Positions 1 through 11,425 of a stretch of DNA of 64,000 nt are shown here, in pieces. The stretch comes from Talaromyces rugulosus (lineage: Eukaryota > Ascomycota > Eurotiomycetes > Eurotiales > Trichocomaceae): contig NC_049565.1 in assembly GCF_013368755.1 (NCBI RefSeq), positions 4,898,001-4,962,000 on the forward strand, read 5' to 3'. The position numbers and the translations under genes were made by a program. Every line of letters starts with the position of its first letter. Positions within the stretch are counted from its first letter, which is position 1. The notes under the pieces were generated by a model. The model searched no databases and was not told the DNA's origin. It saw only the letters and a list, made by a program, of their open reading frames with translations.

Positions 1-1679
1 CTTCAGGGTACGGGATGCTCGCCTCGCTGAGCCTCGTCTTGCTCAAGTCCCGACTGCCCGAGACACCGCCAGGTATGACCGGAGTATCTGGGAAGCCGAA
101 GGCTTCGCAGTCCCAATAAAGCAAGCACCTCCCATGCCAACAACGTTTGAGGTCAACCAAAATTTTAATGTCACTAATACCAGCAGTCCTCCGTGCAGTC
201 ACGTCTGTGAACATTGAATTGATTTTATCACAGAACTGGACTCGCAGGTCACGATTGCTGACAAAGTCATCCGCAAAATAGTTGAGTATCCAATGGCGCA
301 AAGCAGCAAAGGTCCGAATGCGAATAATTCGCCCATCTTCCTGTAATCGATTGATAGCCCATTCCAGACGGGCTAGCAACAAGGCCAAGAGATTTGTCGA
401 CGAGAGATAAGGGCGGAAAGTCAGAAAGAAGTCGGAAACTAGTTCATAATCCATGAATGAATCAGACGAAATCTCGGCAACAATGCGGGCTGGTGTGGCG
501 GCGCTGATGTCCCGACCATCTGCCATATATTTCACTACTGATGGGTCATTCATGTCCTCGGTGAGGAAATCAAAGACCGCTGGTTCAATAGGATCACGTA
601 GGTTGTAAATGCCTGACCTCCGAGTAGAGCTGGAGTACCTAGCCTTCCCATGTGCCGGAGATACGCCGGAAAATAACGACATGGCTACTGAGAGGGTGGC
701 GGCCGGGGGTGCGAGACCTGGTGAGTCGTAGGTTGAGTGTATCCGATTCCGCTCCTCATTTTCTGTTAGATATGACGGTAGTGGAGCATTATCTGACATG
801 GACGTGTTTGTGTAGAGAGAGCTTCGCAGTACAGGCGATCCTTCGGGTTTGAATTGCGGTGTGCCAAGCCGGTAATGTGGAATTGGGACCTCCAATGCAG
901 TTGCAGATGGAGGAGCGGAAGTGTCGATGGAGTCGTTGCTCTCAAATCGATCTATAACAATGCGCAGTTCCTGGCCGTTTTTAGTAGGAGCAGACGGCTC
1001 ATACTCGGATATTGTCGAAAACGAATGAGCCCTTCTCTGACGGGGCTCATGATTGTTAGCGCCAGGATCTGTTTCAACTACGTCTTCACGAGCATATTTG
1101 GGTTGGAGTTCCGAGAACTGAGACGAGGACCAAATACTCTGTCGAGTATCAGAAGCCAAAGCTGGTTTAGCCGGCGCTAGCTTAGAACGGGGCTGAGAAG
1201 GCGGAGAGAAATTCACGGGTTGGGCATGGTGTCGTGATTCTATTCGGGGTCTGTTCCGTGTTTCTTGGGTGAGTATTCTCTCTGGGTTTAATGGACGGAA
1301 AGTGGTCTTACCTGAGATAAAGCTTCCCATTGTTGCCCACGTTTGCAACGGTAAAATGGTTTCCTTCTCTCGGGCCAGCTATCCCGTCATGGGTCATTGC
1401 GCGTTGGTGCAAGGCTTCTGTGCTAGATCTCGTGTGTCCTAGGGTTGGCGACTGGTCTTTATTGCGTCGATTAGGCAGCGGCCTGTCGGGTCGTTTTGTA
1501 ATGCCAGATTGTGTGACGGTATTAGCACGTCGAAGCGACGGCTGGGACGGTTGAGCGCGACGGAGTGGCGTCCAGATGCCCAAGGCCGATGCCCTCGAAG
1601 CTGGGATGTACGGGCTTGTGGTATCATTACGACTTGACGGCGGGTGCACGTCTGTGGATTTGTGTAGAAAAGTGGCCAT
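1..1679 (-). CDS. Lte1-like Ras-family guanine nucleotide exchange factor, N-terminal part (runs off left edge)
   Basis: This is the N-terminal portion of a RasGEF; the catalytic GEF domain would lie beyond the left edge. The first ATG in frame is at 1679 (MATFLHKSTDV). Exon 1 is 1312-1679, a 61-bp intron follows at 1251-1311, and exon 2 is open from 1250 to the edge. Residues 1-340 are Ser/Pro-rich and disordered, with a motif reading HYRLGTPQF followed by VLRSSLYT. From about residue 340 to 460 comes a RasGEF N-terminal (REM) domain, including FMDYELVSDFFLTFRPYL and a LRHWILNYFADDF segment. An N-terminal REM domain with a distant C-terminal GEF domain is the layout of yeast Lte1, a mitotic-exit regulator. 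The Lte1 assignment is from memory of the family; Cdc25 or Bud5 homologues are alternatives. Confidence 0.82.
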
Positions 1680-4024
1680 GCTGTGGAAGTCGAGGCAGTG
1701 GCGAGGCGGCGCGCGAAGGCGAGCGCGTGCAAAAGCTGCGCTTCTGGGAGCGGATTCAGTTAGCACGCACGAGCTCGCTCTCCACTGAGAGCAAGCCGGA
1801 AGAGAAAGTCGGTTGTATCACTCGACATTGCCAATGACGGGTGGAGCTGGTGCGACGATGTCGTAAGTAGCGTAGAAGGAGCCAAGCAGTCAGGTTTCCA
1901 TTGGCACGAGTATTCAATGTTGTGTGGGCGCAATCGGTGCCGGGGCAATAACAAGGAATTAGAGGCCAGGTGTCAAGCAAACGTGAGTGGCGTTGGACAC
2001 CAGACGACAGAGAAGGCTGAGGAAAGATAATAACGACTGGAGGTGGAGGCTGGAGCACTAGAGCGGTGGAGGCTCAAAAATGACGGCTGGTTGAATTGGC
2101 GAAATACGCGGACAAACAGATATCTTCGATGCTTCTGACTTACGGCAAATGCAAAAGACGAGAGCGACAGGTGGTGAGGGCGCAGGTGGATAGATTGAAG
2201 TGTCTGTCTTTGTCGAAAGCGGCGACCTGGCAACAATAGAGGAGACGAAGGAGGAGGAGGAAGAGGAGGGGGGAAGGTGGTCACCGGCGGGCGCGTAGGG
2301 CAGGAGCAGCGGGTTACATACTCCGTACACGCCCATCAAGACAAAGCCGACGGGGTCACGGGAAGAAGTGAGCGAGGTTGGGAGGGATGCTGCCGCTAGT
2401 CCCGAACAGGAATAATTGCTAGGCCGTAACGGGAATGACGGGTACCGCCGGCGGGCGAGCGGGGCAGCCGATTGGGTCGGGCTTCTCAGAAATAAGAACA
2501 GGGCTGGCCCGCGCGCGTGTTACTGCCCAATCAGAGCCCGACGGAGGCTGCGGGCCCCTCCGGCCGTTGGCCCCACCGCGAACCCTGGCTGAGTCGAACC
2601 CAAAACGGGCGATGCGAAAAATACGGTATTGTTCACGGAAGTACGGTTACTGCAAGGTATACAACAATCTGTGAAAGTCTGTCTTTGCTGCTCGTCCCGG
2701 TCGACTCCAGCTCATAGCCAGCACCAGCATGCATGGCTGACCATCGCCGAGTCCGCGGCCGTGACCGAACACCTATCACATTTTTCTACTGATGACATGA
2801 CACATGTACTCTGGTTGAATGTGGGCCACTGTCGCAGCCAAAATATTTCCCATTATTATGGACTGCGTACCATTATTAATATTAAATATCGCTAACACGA
2901 GTCACAAACCTGAGTCGCCAAGGGCCAGCACCGACCACCTTGTCCAGGGTTAGAATCCGTCCCAGCCGTCTGGGCCAGCGAATCACCATCCTGCAACCGT
3001 CGACAACCACGCCCCAGTCGATCGTCCCTACTGCAGGAGCGTGCAATTTTACGCGGATGGCGATAAGTACTACTAGCGGCACAAAAATAAGGTGCATACT
3101 CCGTACGGAGTCCTCCGTGGTGGTGGCTAGAATCGTCATCATCCGCGACGCTGTCCTTTGGAGGATGTAAATCCTCCTAGACGGCGGCGTCAGGAAATGA
3201 TTAATAGTTTGGCATGCATCCATGGGAGGACGCCTGAGCCTGACTCGAGCTTGAATCGCACGGCTTCCTTTCCACGGAGCCGGGACCGCACTAAAAAGTG
3301 ACTACTAAACGCTTTCCACCGCGTCGGTTCGTTCCACCCCCACGGCAATTCAGCTGACGCCAATCACACCCTACAGGCTGCAGGCTGCAAGCCATTCCAT
3401 GAGCATTATTATTTCTCGGATTTTCCAGGCTGAACTTGGAAGTTGAAGTTTGAACCCCGTCTACTCCTGACCGCTGCTTCGTGATAGACCACTCGTCGTC
3501 GAGGTTCGCTATCATTGCACTCGTTGGTATTTACTATGCATAGCTAGATCCTGCCTGGGCTGCTACCGCCAGTCTTTTTCCCAATTTTGGTGGCCTGACA
3601 CTCTCCTACAGGATGAAGTTTGTGCTTTAATACCACTGGCGGTGAGCATCTCAATCCATGATGATTCGCGAGAGTTGATCCGACTGCTCATCGAATGAAA
3701 CCAATCGGTCGGTACATTTATAGTTTGGTTCCGACTGCCCGTTCCGGCCCGCCCGTCCCATACCCACCCAGGCGACTGGTGTTTCATCTGATGGGGTAGA
3801 GAGCATGCAATCACACACGTCCTTCGAAATAAAACTCTAGTTTCAAAACAGCCTGGATTTTACAATGAGTACTTATAGCAAGATATCTATTTCCGTACAT
3901 CACATCAGAGTGGAAATGTATTGCCGGTCCCTTAGCATTCCCAATGATATCATTGATGACTTCTACTACATGCTTCTACAAGCATAGATGGACACCTCAC
4001 TATTCTGCTCAACACCAACCACAA
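1680..4024. other. Intergenic, promoter side of the RasGEF gene
   Basis: No convincing gene is visible. Open frames here are short and of low complexity, including a GA-rich tract near 2245-2280. Two copies of a TACTCCGTAC-type motif lie at 2319-2328 and 3098-3111; the second is a perfect 14-bp palindrome. The stretch probably holds the 5' leader of the RasGEF gene and the 3' flank of the oxidoreductase gene. Confidence 0.6.
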
Positions 4025-5077
4025 TTACTCAAGTCTTGTGAGCAGTTTGCCAGTGGACTGCCCGTCGAAAAGCCTCATCCACGTCTTTGGTATGTCCTCA
4101 AAGGCCGTTGGCACAATAGTTTGCCCGTCGTCTGCAACTCTGATCTTACCCTCGCGATAGCCTTGGACAAGAGCGCCCACAATCGCCGCCCACCTAGCCG
4201 GGCCAGCATCCGTCACAACAAACCCCTTAATCTGTAGTCGCATGCCAATAACATCGTACCAATTCTTAATCCCTGCTCGAGTTTGGCTGTTGTAGTCGGC
4301 TATTGCACCACATGCCACCACTCTGCCCTCCTTCTGCATCCGTGTGAGCATCAGATCTAGGATCTCGCCCCCGGTGTTGTCAAAAAAGACCTCGACAAAT
4401 CCGTCTGTAGCGCTCTTTAGGTCCTCTGTGAATGTTTTGCTCTTGTAGTTCAGGCAGATATCCGCTCCTAGGCTTTCTACCCATTGGCATTTCGCATCTG
4501 TTCCGGCAATTCCGATTACCTTCCTGCATCCCAGCATATTCTTCGCAATCTGAACAGCAACCGAGCCAACTGCGCCAGCTGCTCCGCTAATCACGATAGC
4601 ATCTTCGTGCCCAGCTTTTATAATATCGACCAAGCCATAGTACGCAGTCACGCCGGCAATGCCGAATATCCCTGAAAAGTGCGTAGGTGGCAAATCGTCG
4701 ACAGGCTCGATCCGCATTGCTGTCTCTGCTGGCAGGACCACATACTCGCACCAGCCAGTTGTAGAACAGACCAGGGCCCCAACTGGCAGTGTCTTAGACG
4801 TGGATTCAACAACCTCGGCGATGGAGCTATACGATCTCATTGTCTCTCCGATTTCGACAGGTGAGGTATACAGCCGCTCCGGAAGGATGTTAGGGTCGAT
4901 CCACATTCGTTGTGCCGGGTCGTTGGAGAGAAACAGCACTTTGAGTAACACCTGCTCTTCCCCTAATGTAGGGATTGGCTGAGTCGTCAGCTCAAAAGTT
5001 GCCTCCGGACCGGTTATGATCGGACGCCCGGTGGGCTTCCTAGCCAGAACCCAGTGTTGGCTTGTGGTGGGAGTCAT
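4025..5077 (-). CDS. Zinc-independent MDR oxidoreductase, prostaglandin/leukotriene reductase type (NADPH-dependent)
   Basis: A single-exon protein of 350 residues. The start is the ATG at 5077 (MTPTTSQHWVLARKPTGRP); the frame extends further upstream but only from non-ATG codons. Residues 1-110 form the N-terminal domain typical of the leukotriene B4 12-hydroxydehydrogenase/prostaglandin reductase branch, with VLFLSNDPAQRMWID. The nucleotide-binding Rossmann segment reads AAGAVGSVAVQIAK, followed by GADICLNYK. The structural and catalytic zinc cysteines of classical alcohol dehydrogenases are absent. Such enzymes reduce C=C bonds of alpha,beta-unsaturated ketones with NADPH in the cytosol. 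The substrate cannot be read from sequence. It is divergent with the SRR1-like gene, sharing an 806-bp promoter region. Confidence 0.9.
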   Translation of the reverse strand: MTPTTSQHWVLARKPTGRPIITGPEATFELTTQPIPTLGEEQVLLKVLFLSNDPAQRMWIDPNILPERLYTSPVEIGETMRSYSSIAEVVESTSKTLPVGALVCSTTGWCEYVVLPAETAMRIEPVDDLPPTHFSGIFGIAGVTAYYGLVDIIKAGHEDAIVISGAAGAVGSVAVQIAKNMLGCRKVIGIAGTDAKCQWVESLGADICLNYKSKTFTEDLKSATDGFVEVFFDNTGGEILDLMLTRMQKEGRVVACGAIADYNSQTRAGIKNWYDVIGMRLQIKGFVVTDAGPARWAAIVGALVQGYREGKIRVADDGQTIVPTAFEDIPKTWMRLFDGQSTGKLLTRLE

Positions 5078-5883
5078 TTTGATTTTGATACAAGTACTTT
5101 GGTAGGAAAATGCTATTGTAGAACTGCTGTATATAATATTCTGTCCGTCATCTTTAGGCACTATTTATATTTCACGAAGGCCTAGTCGATTTCAAATAAA
5201 AAAATGTAGTTAATGACTTCGATATTGATAACCACCGCAGCACCGCAGCGGGGCTTCCCCCCGTGATATCGGCATTACATATAATACAGTGTATGACTAA
5301 TTTTAAAACTTTACTCAAATCTACATGATTAGCTCTAGTCCGATTATCTATTCTTCTCATTTCTCCCAAATTTAAATGCAAAGCTGATGTGGTGCCTTAA
5401 GCCGCACTTGCGGGCTTACTCCCGTGCGGACCTCCGCAAGTTGACCGTTTGGGTCTGATGTTCGAATGTCAAATCCGCATGTTACTTTGCGCTATGACGT
5501 ATCCATGACTGTGAACTGGAAGTAGGAAAATTATAGGCTTTTCGAGGGAAAACTCCGTGGTTATAGCATGGAACATTCTTGATCAAGAAAGCGCAAGCAT
5601 CGTAAGTAAGATGATCACATACGCGAAGCTGATAAATACAAGATAAGGAATGTTTAAAGCGCTAAAATTCTCGACAGATACCACTCCCAATAGCTCCAAG
5701 GACAAGCAGCTACAGGCCCAGTATAAGTTCCATCGAATCATTGAGTTCTACATACAATATTCTGGTTCTCCTTTCTGATTGGTCGGAGCAGTGCTTGTTT
5801 CAAAATTGGTTAGCCTTGGCCCACAACCCCTCCAAGCACAGTTCTGTCTTCACAACTACTCTAGAGAATCCAAACGTACAAAG
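5078..5883. promoter_or_regulatory. Divergent promoter region between MDR reductase and SRR1-like gene
   Basis: No coding potential is evident. It contains two GC-rich hairpin-forming segments set in AT-rich sequence, one near 5238-5265 and one at 5402-5441 (annotated separately). It should hold the start sites of both flanking genes, but I cannot place TATA boxes with confidence. Confidence 0.5.
5402..5441. repeat. Nested inverted repeats (hairpin)
   Basis: Positions 5406-5413 (ACTTGCGG) pair perfectly with 5434-5441 (CCGCAAGT). The overlapping arms 5402-5407 and 5424-5429 (CCGCAC/GTGCGG) also pair, so two alternative hairpins are possible. A similar GGGG-CTTCC-CCCC hairpin lies about 150 bp to the left. 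The function is unknown; the end of a small mobile element is one possibility. Confidence 0.6.
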
Positions 5884-7084
5884 ATGTTGCACGTAAGGGA
5901 TTTCCCAGAGTATTCTTTAAGGGCTGGCCCGGTTCACAGCTACACGGGAATAGCAACGCGGCCAGGCTCTCCGGCTTCATGCGAAGAAGCAGCGTCAAAG
6001 CTTCAATCACTTATCGCCGACGGCCATCCTATTTTCACAAAAGAGACCCTTCGAGATGTCAGCGAGCAGATGAAGAGAGTCCGCAAGAATGAGATAAAAA
6101 CAGTTTCTATCAAAGGAGTGGACGGGGTTCCTATTGAATTCTCCATCGAAACTGGAGACATACACCAATCATCAAAGCTTGGTACTGAATTCATTGTGTA
6201 TGCCAGGAACCACCCCATTTCTATGAGTAATTATATTAGCTAACCATTTTCACCTTGGAGCCTTCATTCATCTGTTAGTTATGAATCTATCCATTCCCTA
6301 ACAACGGTGAAGAGAGAGCACCGCTTGGCATATTGCCATATAAAAATCGACCATCTTCGTGCTTTACGGGATATTTCTACAAAAGAGTTGTGTAAAATAC
6401 CCTCGACCAAGTCTAGTGAGGAGGCCGAGATTTTTTTTGACTCTCACCTACAAGAGTGGAAGACAAGTTCTGCTTATCAGCGGCTAAGATCAAGCCTGAT
6501 ATCAACGCTGAAGATGACCATCAAAATTAATAAAGTGGTTGGTTTTGCATTTGGTTCGATCGCTAGGAATGAGTACTCGATTCGATCAGCATTTCAACAT
6601 GCGCTAGCCGTCACTTTGCGGGAAATCGCTAGCGAAAGATATGAAAGCAAATTGGAGGATATTCCATGCTATGTACAAGATCCTATTTACACCGATATTG
6701 ACCGGGTTATTCTTGATAAACATGGAGTCAAAGTTCTCGATGATCCTGATGGACTTTTAGAGGTTGATAATTCAGCACTTGTGGTTTCATGCAGTGCAAA
6801 TGCCCCAATTAAGCAAATAGTTTCCGATATAGCTTACCCAGTGGCCATGATATGGAGTAAAACGCCAAGTAATGGCCCTTTCACCCAGTAAGCTTTCTGT
6901 TGATTACTCATATATGATGCTTACATTTCTTAGTTGGACCGACCCGGATACCCCACGGTTAAGAAAGTTGATCAACGATTATTACGAGGAATTTGAATTT
7001 CCTGGTGACAGGGAAGTTTTCGGGCCTCTTGTCATGTTTATCCGCCGCATACAGATTGAAGAAAACCTGTCCCAAGGGTCATAA
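5884..7084 (+). CDS. SRR1-like domain protein
   Basis: A three-exon gene model of 354 residues. The start is the first ATG in frame at 5884 (MLHVRDFPEYSLRAGPVHSY). Exons are 5884-6226, 6317-6887 and 6934-7084. The second intron (46 bp) is clear; the acceptor of the first is the phase-compatible AG at 6315-6316 and is less certain. The C-terminal half matches the SRR1-like family (PF07985): GFAFGSIARNEYSIRSAFQH, then CYVQDPIYTDIDRVILDKHG, then LLEVDNSALVVSC and a PIKQIVSDIAYPVAMIW block. SRR1 proteins take part in circadian and stress signalling in plants and in poorly defined roles in fungi. The biochemical activity is not established. It is convergent with the HET gene, with 152 bp between stop codons. 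Confidence 0.85.
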
Positions 7085-7236
7085 TGCTTCATGTTTTTTT
7101 TTATAAAAAAATTTGGGGAGTATAGAATAATGAGCACTCGGCGTTATCAATCGGTACACAAGGTGTCCAGAACATTTGAACAAATAGTATTCGTGTGCAC
7201 ACGGGGCTGAAAACATTTTTAAATCGAAAAGTCTGT

Positions 7237-9888
7237 CTATACCAGTTCAACTATTTGATCATGGTATATATTCAGTTCCAATGCCTTTAGCATCATATGA
7301 ACCGCCATTGTTTTGTTATTCTTGGGGTCTAACATTTGAGGCAATTTCTGCTCCCACACGCTGTTCCTCGCATTAAAGTGAGACTCAAAGTCAACCCAAT
7401 CCCATTTTTGGTTAATGGATGAAGGTTGGGTTTCCTGCCTTTGTTGCTCCGATGTTGAATTTTCTGCGATAACACGACGGAAATTTCCGTAATGGTTGTG
7501 CCATTTCTGCCGCATGTGAATGCCGGGGAATGGAATCGAGGTATGATTCAAAATTATCCTCGAGTATTCAAAAACTAGAAATAGCTGCTCTGTAATTGCA
7601 GCCCAATTTTTGATTTCATGCAACTGTGATTTCATTTCATCAAACACAGGAGAGAAAACATGTGTCGTAGTTCCCTGGTTTTGAGCATTCAATGGCAAGA
7701 ATGAACAACAAAATTGTTTCAAATCCCACCTATAAGTTCTTTCAAATTCCACGCCACACCATTTTATGAACCATATGTCTTCATAGGGCTCCAAATGGAT
7801 CTTTCCCTCGCCTGATGGCTGTCCAACATTTCCTTGATTAATCTCCTGCACTAGCCTTTGGATAGCGCCCTGGTCAAGGAACATCCATCTTAGTTTTAAG
7901 CTCAACTGCTCCCACTCTTGCTTTAGCCTATGTTCAATTTCTCGTAAAGATGTAGATGTCAACAGACTGAAAGTCAGTATGTGGTCTTTGACGGCGGAAT
8001 ATGGAGGAATGATTGCAGTGGCCTCGATTGTGGTAGATGTAGGAATGCTGTACAGTTCTACCAAGCGGGAGTGCAGTTGTAGAATAAGGTTTTCCTCTTC
8101 TAATGAAAAATTTGATATTTCATATCCAGTTATGACGGAAGATGTTAAACTGCGGCTGATGGGCATAAGCGACGTCCGTGATGCAGGCGAGCCAATCGAT
8201 AAAAGACAGACGGATATTAGTGAATAAGAGCCCGAATCTCGATTGCTTCGAAGTATAACAGGGTGGTCCCATCCACTTAGAAGAAAAACGTGGTCCGTTG
8301 ATATCTGATAAGATAGACCGGGGATAGTAACGATCAAATTTCCTTGCAATCCTACCAGATTCTTTTGATTTCCTCTGGAAATAATGACGTTGGTATGATC
8401 ATTGAATCGGTTTATAGTTCCAACGATATCACAGATTCTGATGGCAAAAAGTCGAATAGACCGCGAATCACCGTTTATTTGGATCTGATGGTCAAAACAC
8501 AACATTTTGTTGAATATCAAGGGTGTTGAGCGCTGTATAGTACGATCATGGGAGTCCAACTCGAGCTTTTTCTCGTCCTGCAGGCGCAAAAGGTCTCTTG
8601 GGAACGACAATGTCAAACTCTGGGACCAATCCGGAACCCAAGATGGTACATTGAATGTCTTTTCTTTTGTTCCAGCTAGTGCTAGAACGTCCATAGTCTG
8701 ACAATGCTGGATCATATATGCAGTAATTCCTGTATAGACGGATTCTACCGGAACTCGATAATCTGGAGTAATATCATTCTGATATATTAATCCAAGTATT
8801 GCAAATATTTTATCCCGTGGATCTGAGCATTTGTACGGTGATGCATTGAGTAATATGCGTAGCAGATCTTGCCCAGTAAATCCGTACCATGATGGATTCT
8901 TAACAACCCACGCCGGGGCATGAACGTTCAATAAATTTGTTCCAGAGAGTGATGATGGCCAAAATGCGGAATGCTTGCCACAGAAAATTTCCCAGTCCTT
9001 GGCTAGAAGACGTTCCTGGACCACCCAGGCTCTAGAGAAGAACGGCTTTTCAAATAAAAGCTGGAAACTGCGTCGGGTTTCTAGATCGATAGGTATGACA
9101 TCCTTAGGTGTAATTTTCTCGGCTGTTTTCAGTTCCTGGAGAAATACAAGTGCCATCTGCGTTTCAGGTGACTCGTCACAAACGTAAGCCACCACTTTAG
9201 ACGCCTTTGAGTAGATCTCATGCATGAGTCCCACTTTGTCTGTTTTGTCCTCCAAGTCATTTTGATTGATGCACAAAAGGTCCACCCAAAGCAATCGATC
9301 AGACTTCGAATCTCTTACAGCCTGAAGTGCCTTTTCACAACCCCGCGTCACATATACGATGTTCCAGTATGGACCCAAAAACACCGGACAGTGCCCCTTA
9401 GGATCTTGTGCAGAACTATATGACAACGCGTCGTATCTTGGGGGTGAGAGGCCGCTGAGATTCACTATCTCGATATCGGCATGTAACGGAGTATCGGGTA
9501 AGCCCGATCTCAACCGAAGAAGACGAACATCACGGTGTGATATGATGTCGGAATGTATTGTACTTGGAGATTCTGGTTCCATATATGTATCCTCGTCTAT
9601 CATCCTACCCTCTGTGGAAAGTGATGACCGTGTGTCCACAGGAAGAGAATCCTGAGAAGGGGGCAGCGAATGAGAGTGCTTGCTGCTAGTGTAGTCGACA
9701 ACAGAAGGCCAGGAAAGACTCAGTTTTTCGCCGTCTTCCACTTCAGGGGGTTGGTAAGCAGACAAGTCAATGGTGTCGTTACTCTCGTCCTCCAATAGTG
9801 GAATCGCAAAGCAGTAGTTGCAGCATGGAATGCCGCCGGCAATCGACACGTCTGGTCGCTTACACCCCGATTCATGCCAGCAGGACAT
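7237..9888 (-). CDS. HET-domain (heterokaryon incompatibility) protein
   Basis: A single-exon protein of 883 residues starting at the ATG at 9888; the frame continues upstream only with non-ATG codons. The N-terminus carries a Cys cluster (C3, C9, C22, C23, C26) resembling a small zinc ribbon. The HET domain spans about residues 150-300, with YDALSYSSAQD (152-162), LLWVDLLCINQ (199-209) and FFSRAWVVQER (283-293). The usual aromatic Trp of the first motif (SYTWGD) is missing here. A long C-terminal region without a recognised domain follows. HET proteins trigger cell death on fusion of incompatible fungal strains; the partner and trigger are unknown here. The 5' neighbour is a 1.5 kb gene-free region. 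Confidence 0.9.
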   Translation of the reverse strand: MSCWHESGCKRPDVSIAGGIPCCNYCFAIPLLEDESNDTIDLSAYQPPEVEDGEKLSLSWPSVVDYTSSKHSHSLPPSQDSLPVDTRSSLSTEGRMIDEDTYMEPESPSTIHSDIISHRDVRLLRLRSGLPDTPLHADIEIVNLSGLSPPRYDALSYSSAQDPKGHCPVFLGPYWNIVYVTRGCEKALQAVRDSKSDRLLWVDLLCINQNDLEDKTDKVGLMHEIYSKASKVVAYVCDESPETQMALVFLQELKTAEKITPKDVIPIDLETRRSFQLLFEKPFFSRAWVVQERLLAKDWEIFCGKHSAFWPSSLSGTNLLNVHAPAWVVKNPSWYGFTGQDLLRILLNASPYKCSDPRDKIFAILGLIYQNDITPDYRVPVESVYTGITAYMIQHCQTMDVLALAGTKEKTFNVPSWVPDWSQSLTLSFPRDLLRLQDEKKLELDSHDRTIQRSTPLIFNKMLCFDHQIQINGDSRSIRLFAIRICDIVGTINRFNDHTNVIISRGNQKNLVGLQGNLIVTIPGLSYQISTDHVFLLSGWDHPVILRSNRDSGSYSLISVCLLSIGSPASRTSLMPISRSLTSSVITGYEISNFSLEEENLILQLHSRLVELYSIPTSTTIEATAIIPPYSAVKDHILTFSLLTSTSLREIEHRLKQEWEQLSLKLRWMFLDQGAIQRLVQEINQGNVGQPSGEGKIHLEPYEDIWFIKWCGVEFERTYRWDLKQFCCSFLPLNAQNQGTTTHVFSPVFDEMKSQLHEIKNWAAITEQLFLVFEYSRIILNHTSIPFPGIHMRQKWHNHYGNFRRVIAENSTSEQQRQETQPSSINQKWDWVDFESHFNARNSVWEQKLPQMLDPKNNKTMAVHMMLKALELNIYHDQIVELV

Positions 9889-11425
9889 CTTTTCTGTATT
9901 ATGTAAATATTGGGCAAAAAAAACATGCGATTTTGTGACAATATAGATGATTATGGATGAAATCTGATATAGGGAGGAAAAATGCGGGGTTGGCTCGCGA
10001 AAGAAAAACTGGTGATAAAGATGGTGACTTCTACTCCCATTAGCAGTTGACCCTAGCCTCCTTGGCGAACTAGAGACCGAGGGACTTTTTTGCTCCAAAG
10101 CTTGCGCTGAAACCAGACATATGTGTGCGATGATGAGTGAGGGAGGATGCGGTGATTCTCCTGGCGCTAAGAGGCGCTTACGGTTAGCCCTTTATTGGTT
10201 CAACTATGCGGCGCAGACGAATCAAATGTGTAATGGAGGGGTACAATGTGATTTGAAACGTAGGCTGGTGTGTCTTATCGAATAGAATTCTACTTTCCAT
10301 GACTAGCCCCTCCAATTATAGGCAACTTCACCTTGTTGGTCGGCCCCTTAAAGGAGCTATAAAGCGGCTTTTCATGAGTGGTGAATAAAATAGCCAGGCC
10401 GTTTCCTCTTATCGATGGTTTAATATATGAGAATACTCGTTTTAATAACTTATTGCTATTGTATATTGATAGTATGCTAGCTCAGTTGCGTACAGTACTT
10501 CTACGTTATCTTAAACGATGACCATATTGGAGGATAGCTACTCGTCGCCAACAAATTCCCGAATGAATTGTTTTCAAGGGCGTCAAAGTGTTCTAGACAA
10601 TGTGCTAATCAATATCATGAAAATTTTTTAGTCATATTCATCCGAAGCCTCGGCGCCAGCGTAAAACGTAAAGGCTATTTTTAGACCTGAGACGGTATTC
10701 AAATTTGGATATGCGAGATTGCGAGCCTGACACGTGGGTTTGCAAATCACAGTCTCTGTATTGCATATGAAACAAAATCCCAGTTACTAAATCGGTCTCC
10801 CGGCCTTTTAAATCCGGATATTGCATGTAGCCGCCGTGGCGTTTAATTCTTGACGTCTTCCATCCAATACTTCCCGAGTCTAACTATACACCGAAATTGA
10901 TGATCGTCGTTGACCTGTAATGGAATATTAATGGCTGACAGAATCAATTGGTTCTGGATAGATATATCAAGGTGTTGTCACTCATTTTAGAAACCTTGGG
11001 CGTCGAAAAGGCGCGTATTGACAGCCTCCAACCAACGACCCGAGGCTTTTTATTGGATAAGGCTTATTATTAGATGCAGGTATTAGATTCAGGTTTGCCA
11101 AAAAAGCATAAATAGTCATCGATTCCCGCTCAAAGGATGTATCTTTGCACACTTCAACGAGACTTTACAAACTGAGAACTTCACACCACACCATCTCATC
11201 ATTTTAACATCCGTTAATATCCGAACCTTTCTCAAACTACTTTGCTATTTGTGATCTGTCAATTTAATCTCAACAAACATCCACTTTCCAAACCCATTGA
11301 AAGTCCTCACAGTGACTTCATATCTCTTGATCTTGAGAACTTTACGAGTCAATACTATTAACAATATCATTTGTGTTTTTGAATCTGTCCTCCCACCGGT
11401 AAGATCATATAATCCCTTAGTATTC
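9889..11425. other. Intergenic, divergent promoters of HET gene and small Cys-rich gene
   Basis: No gene is seen. The sequence is AT-rich (10430-10630 and 11080-11240 especially) with only short random frames. It should include the promoters of both flanking genes. Confidence 0.5.

Noticed and set aside
1973..2284. 103-codon minus-strand frame
   Set aside because: Low-complexity Pro/Ser translation of a GA-rich tract, with no family resemblance.
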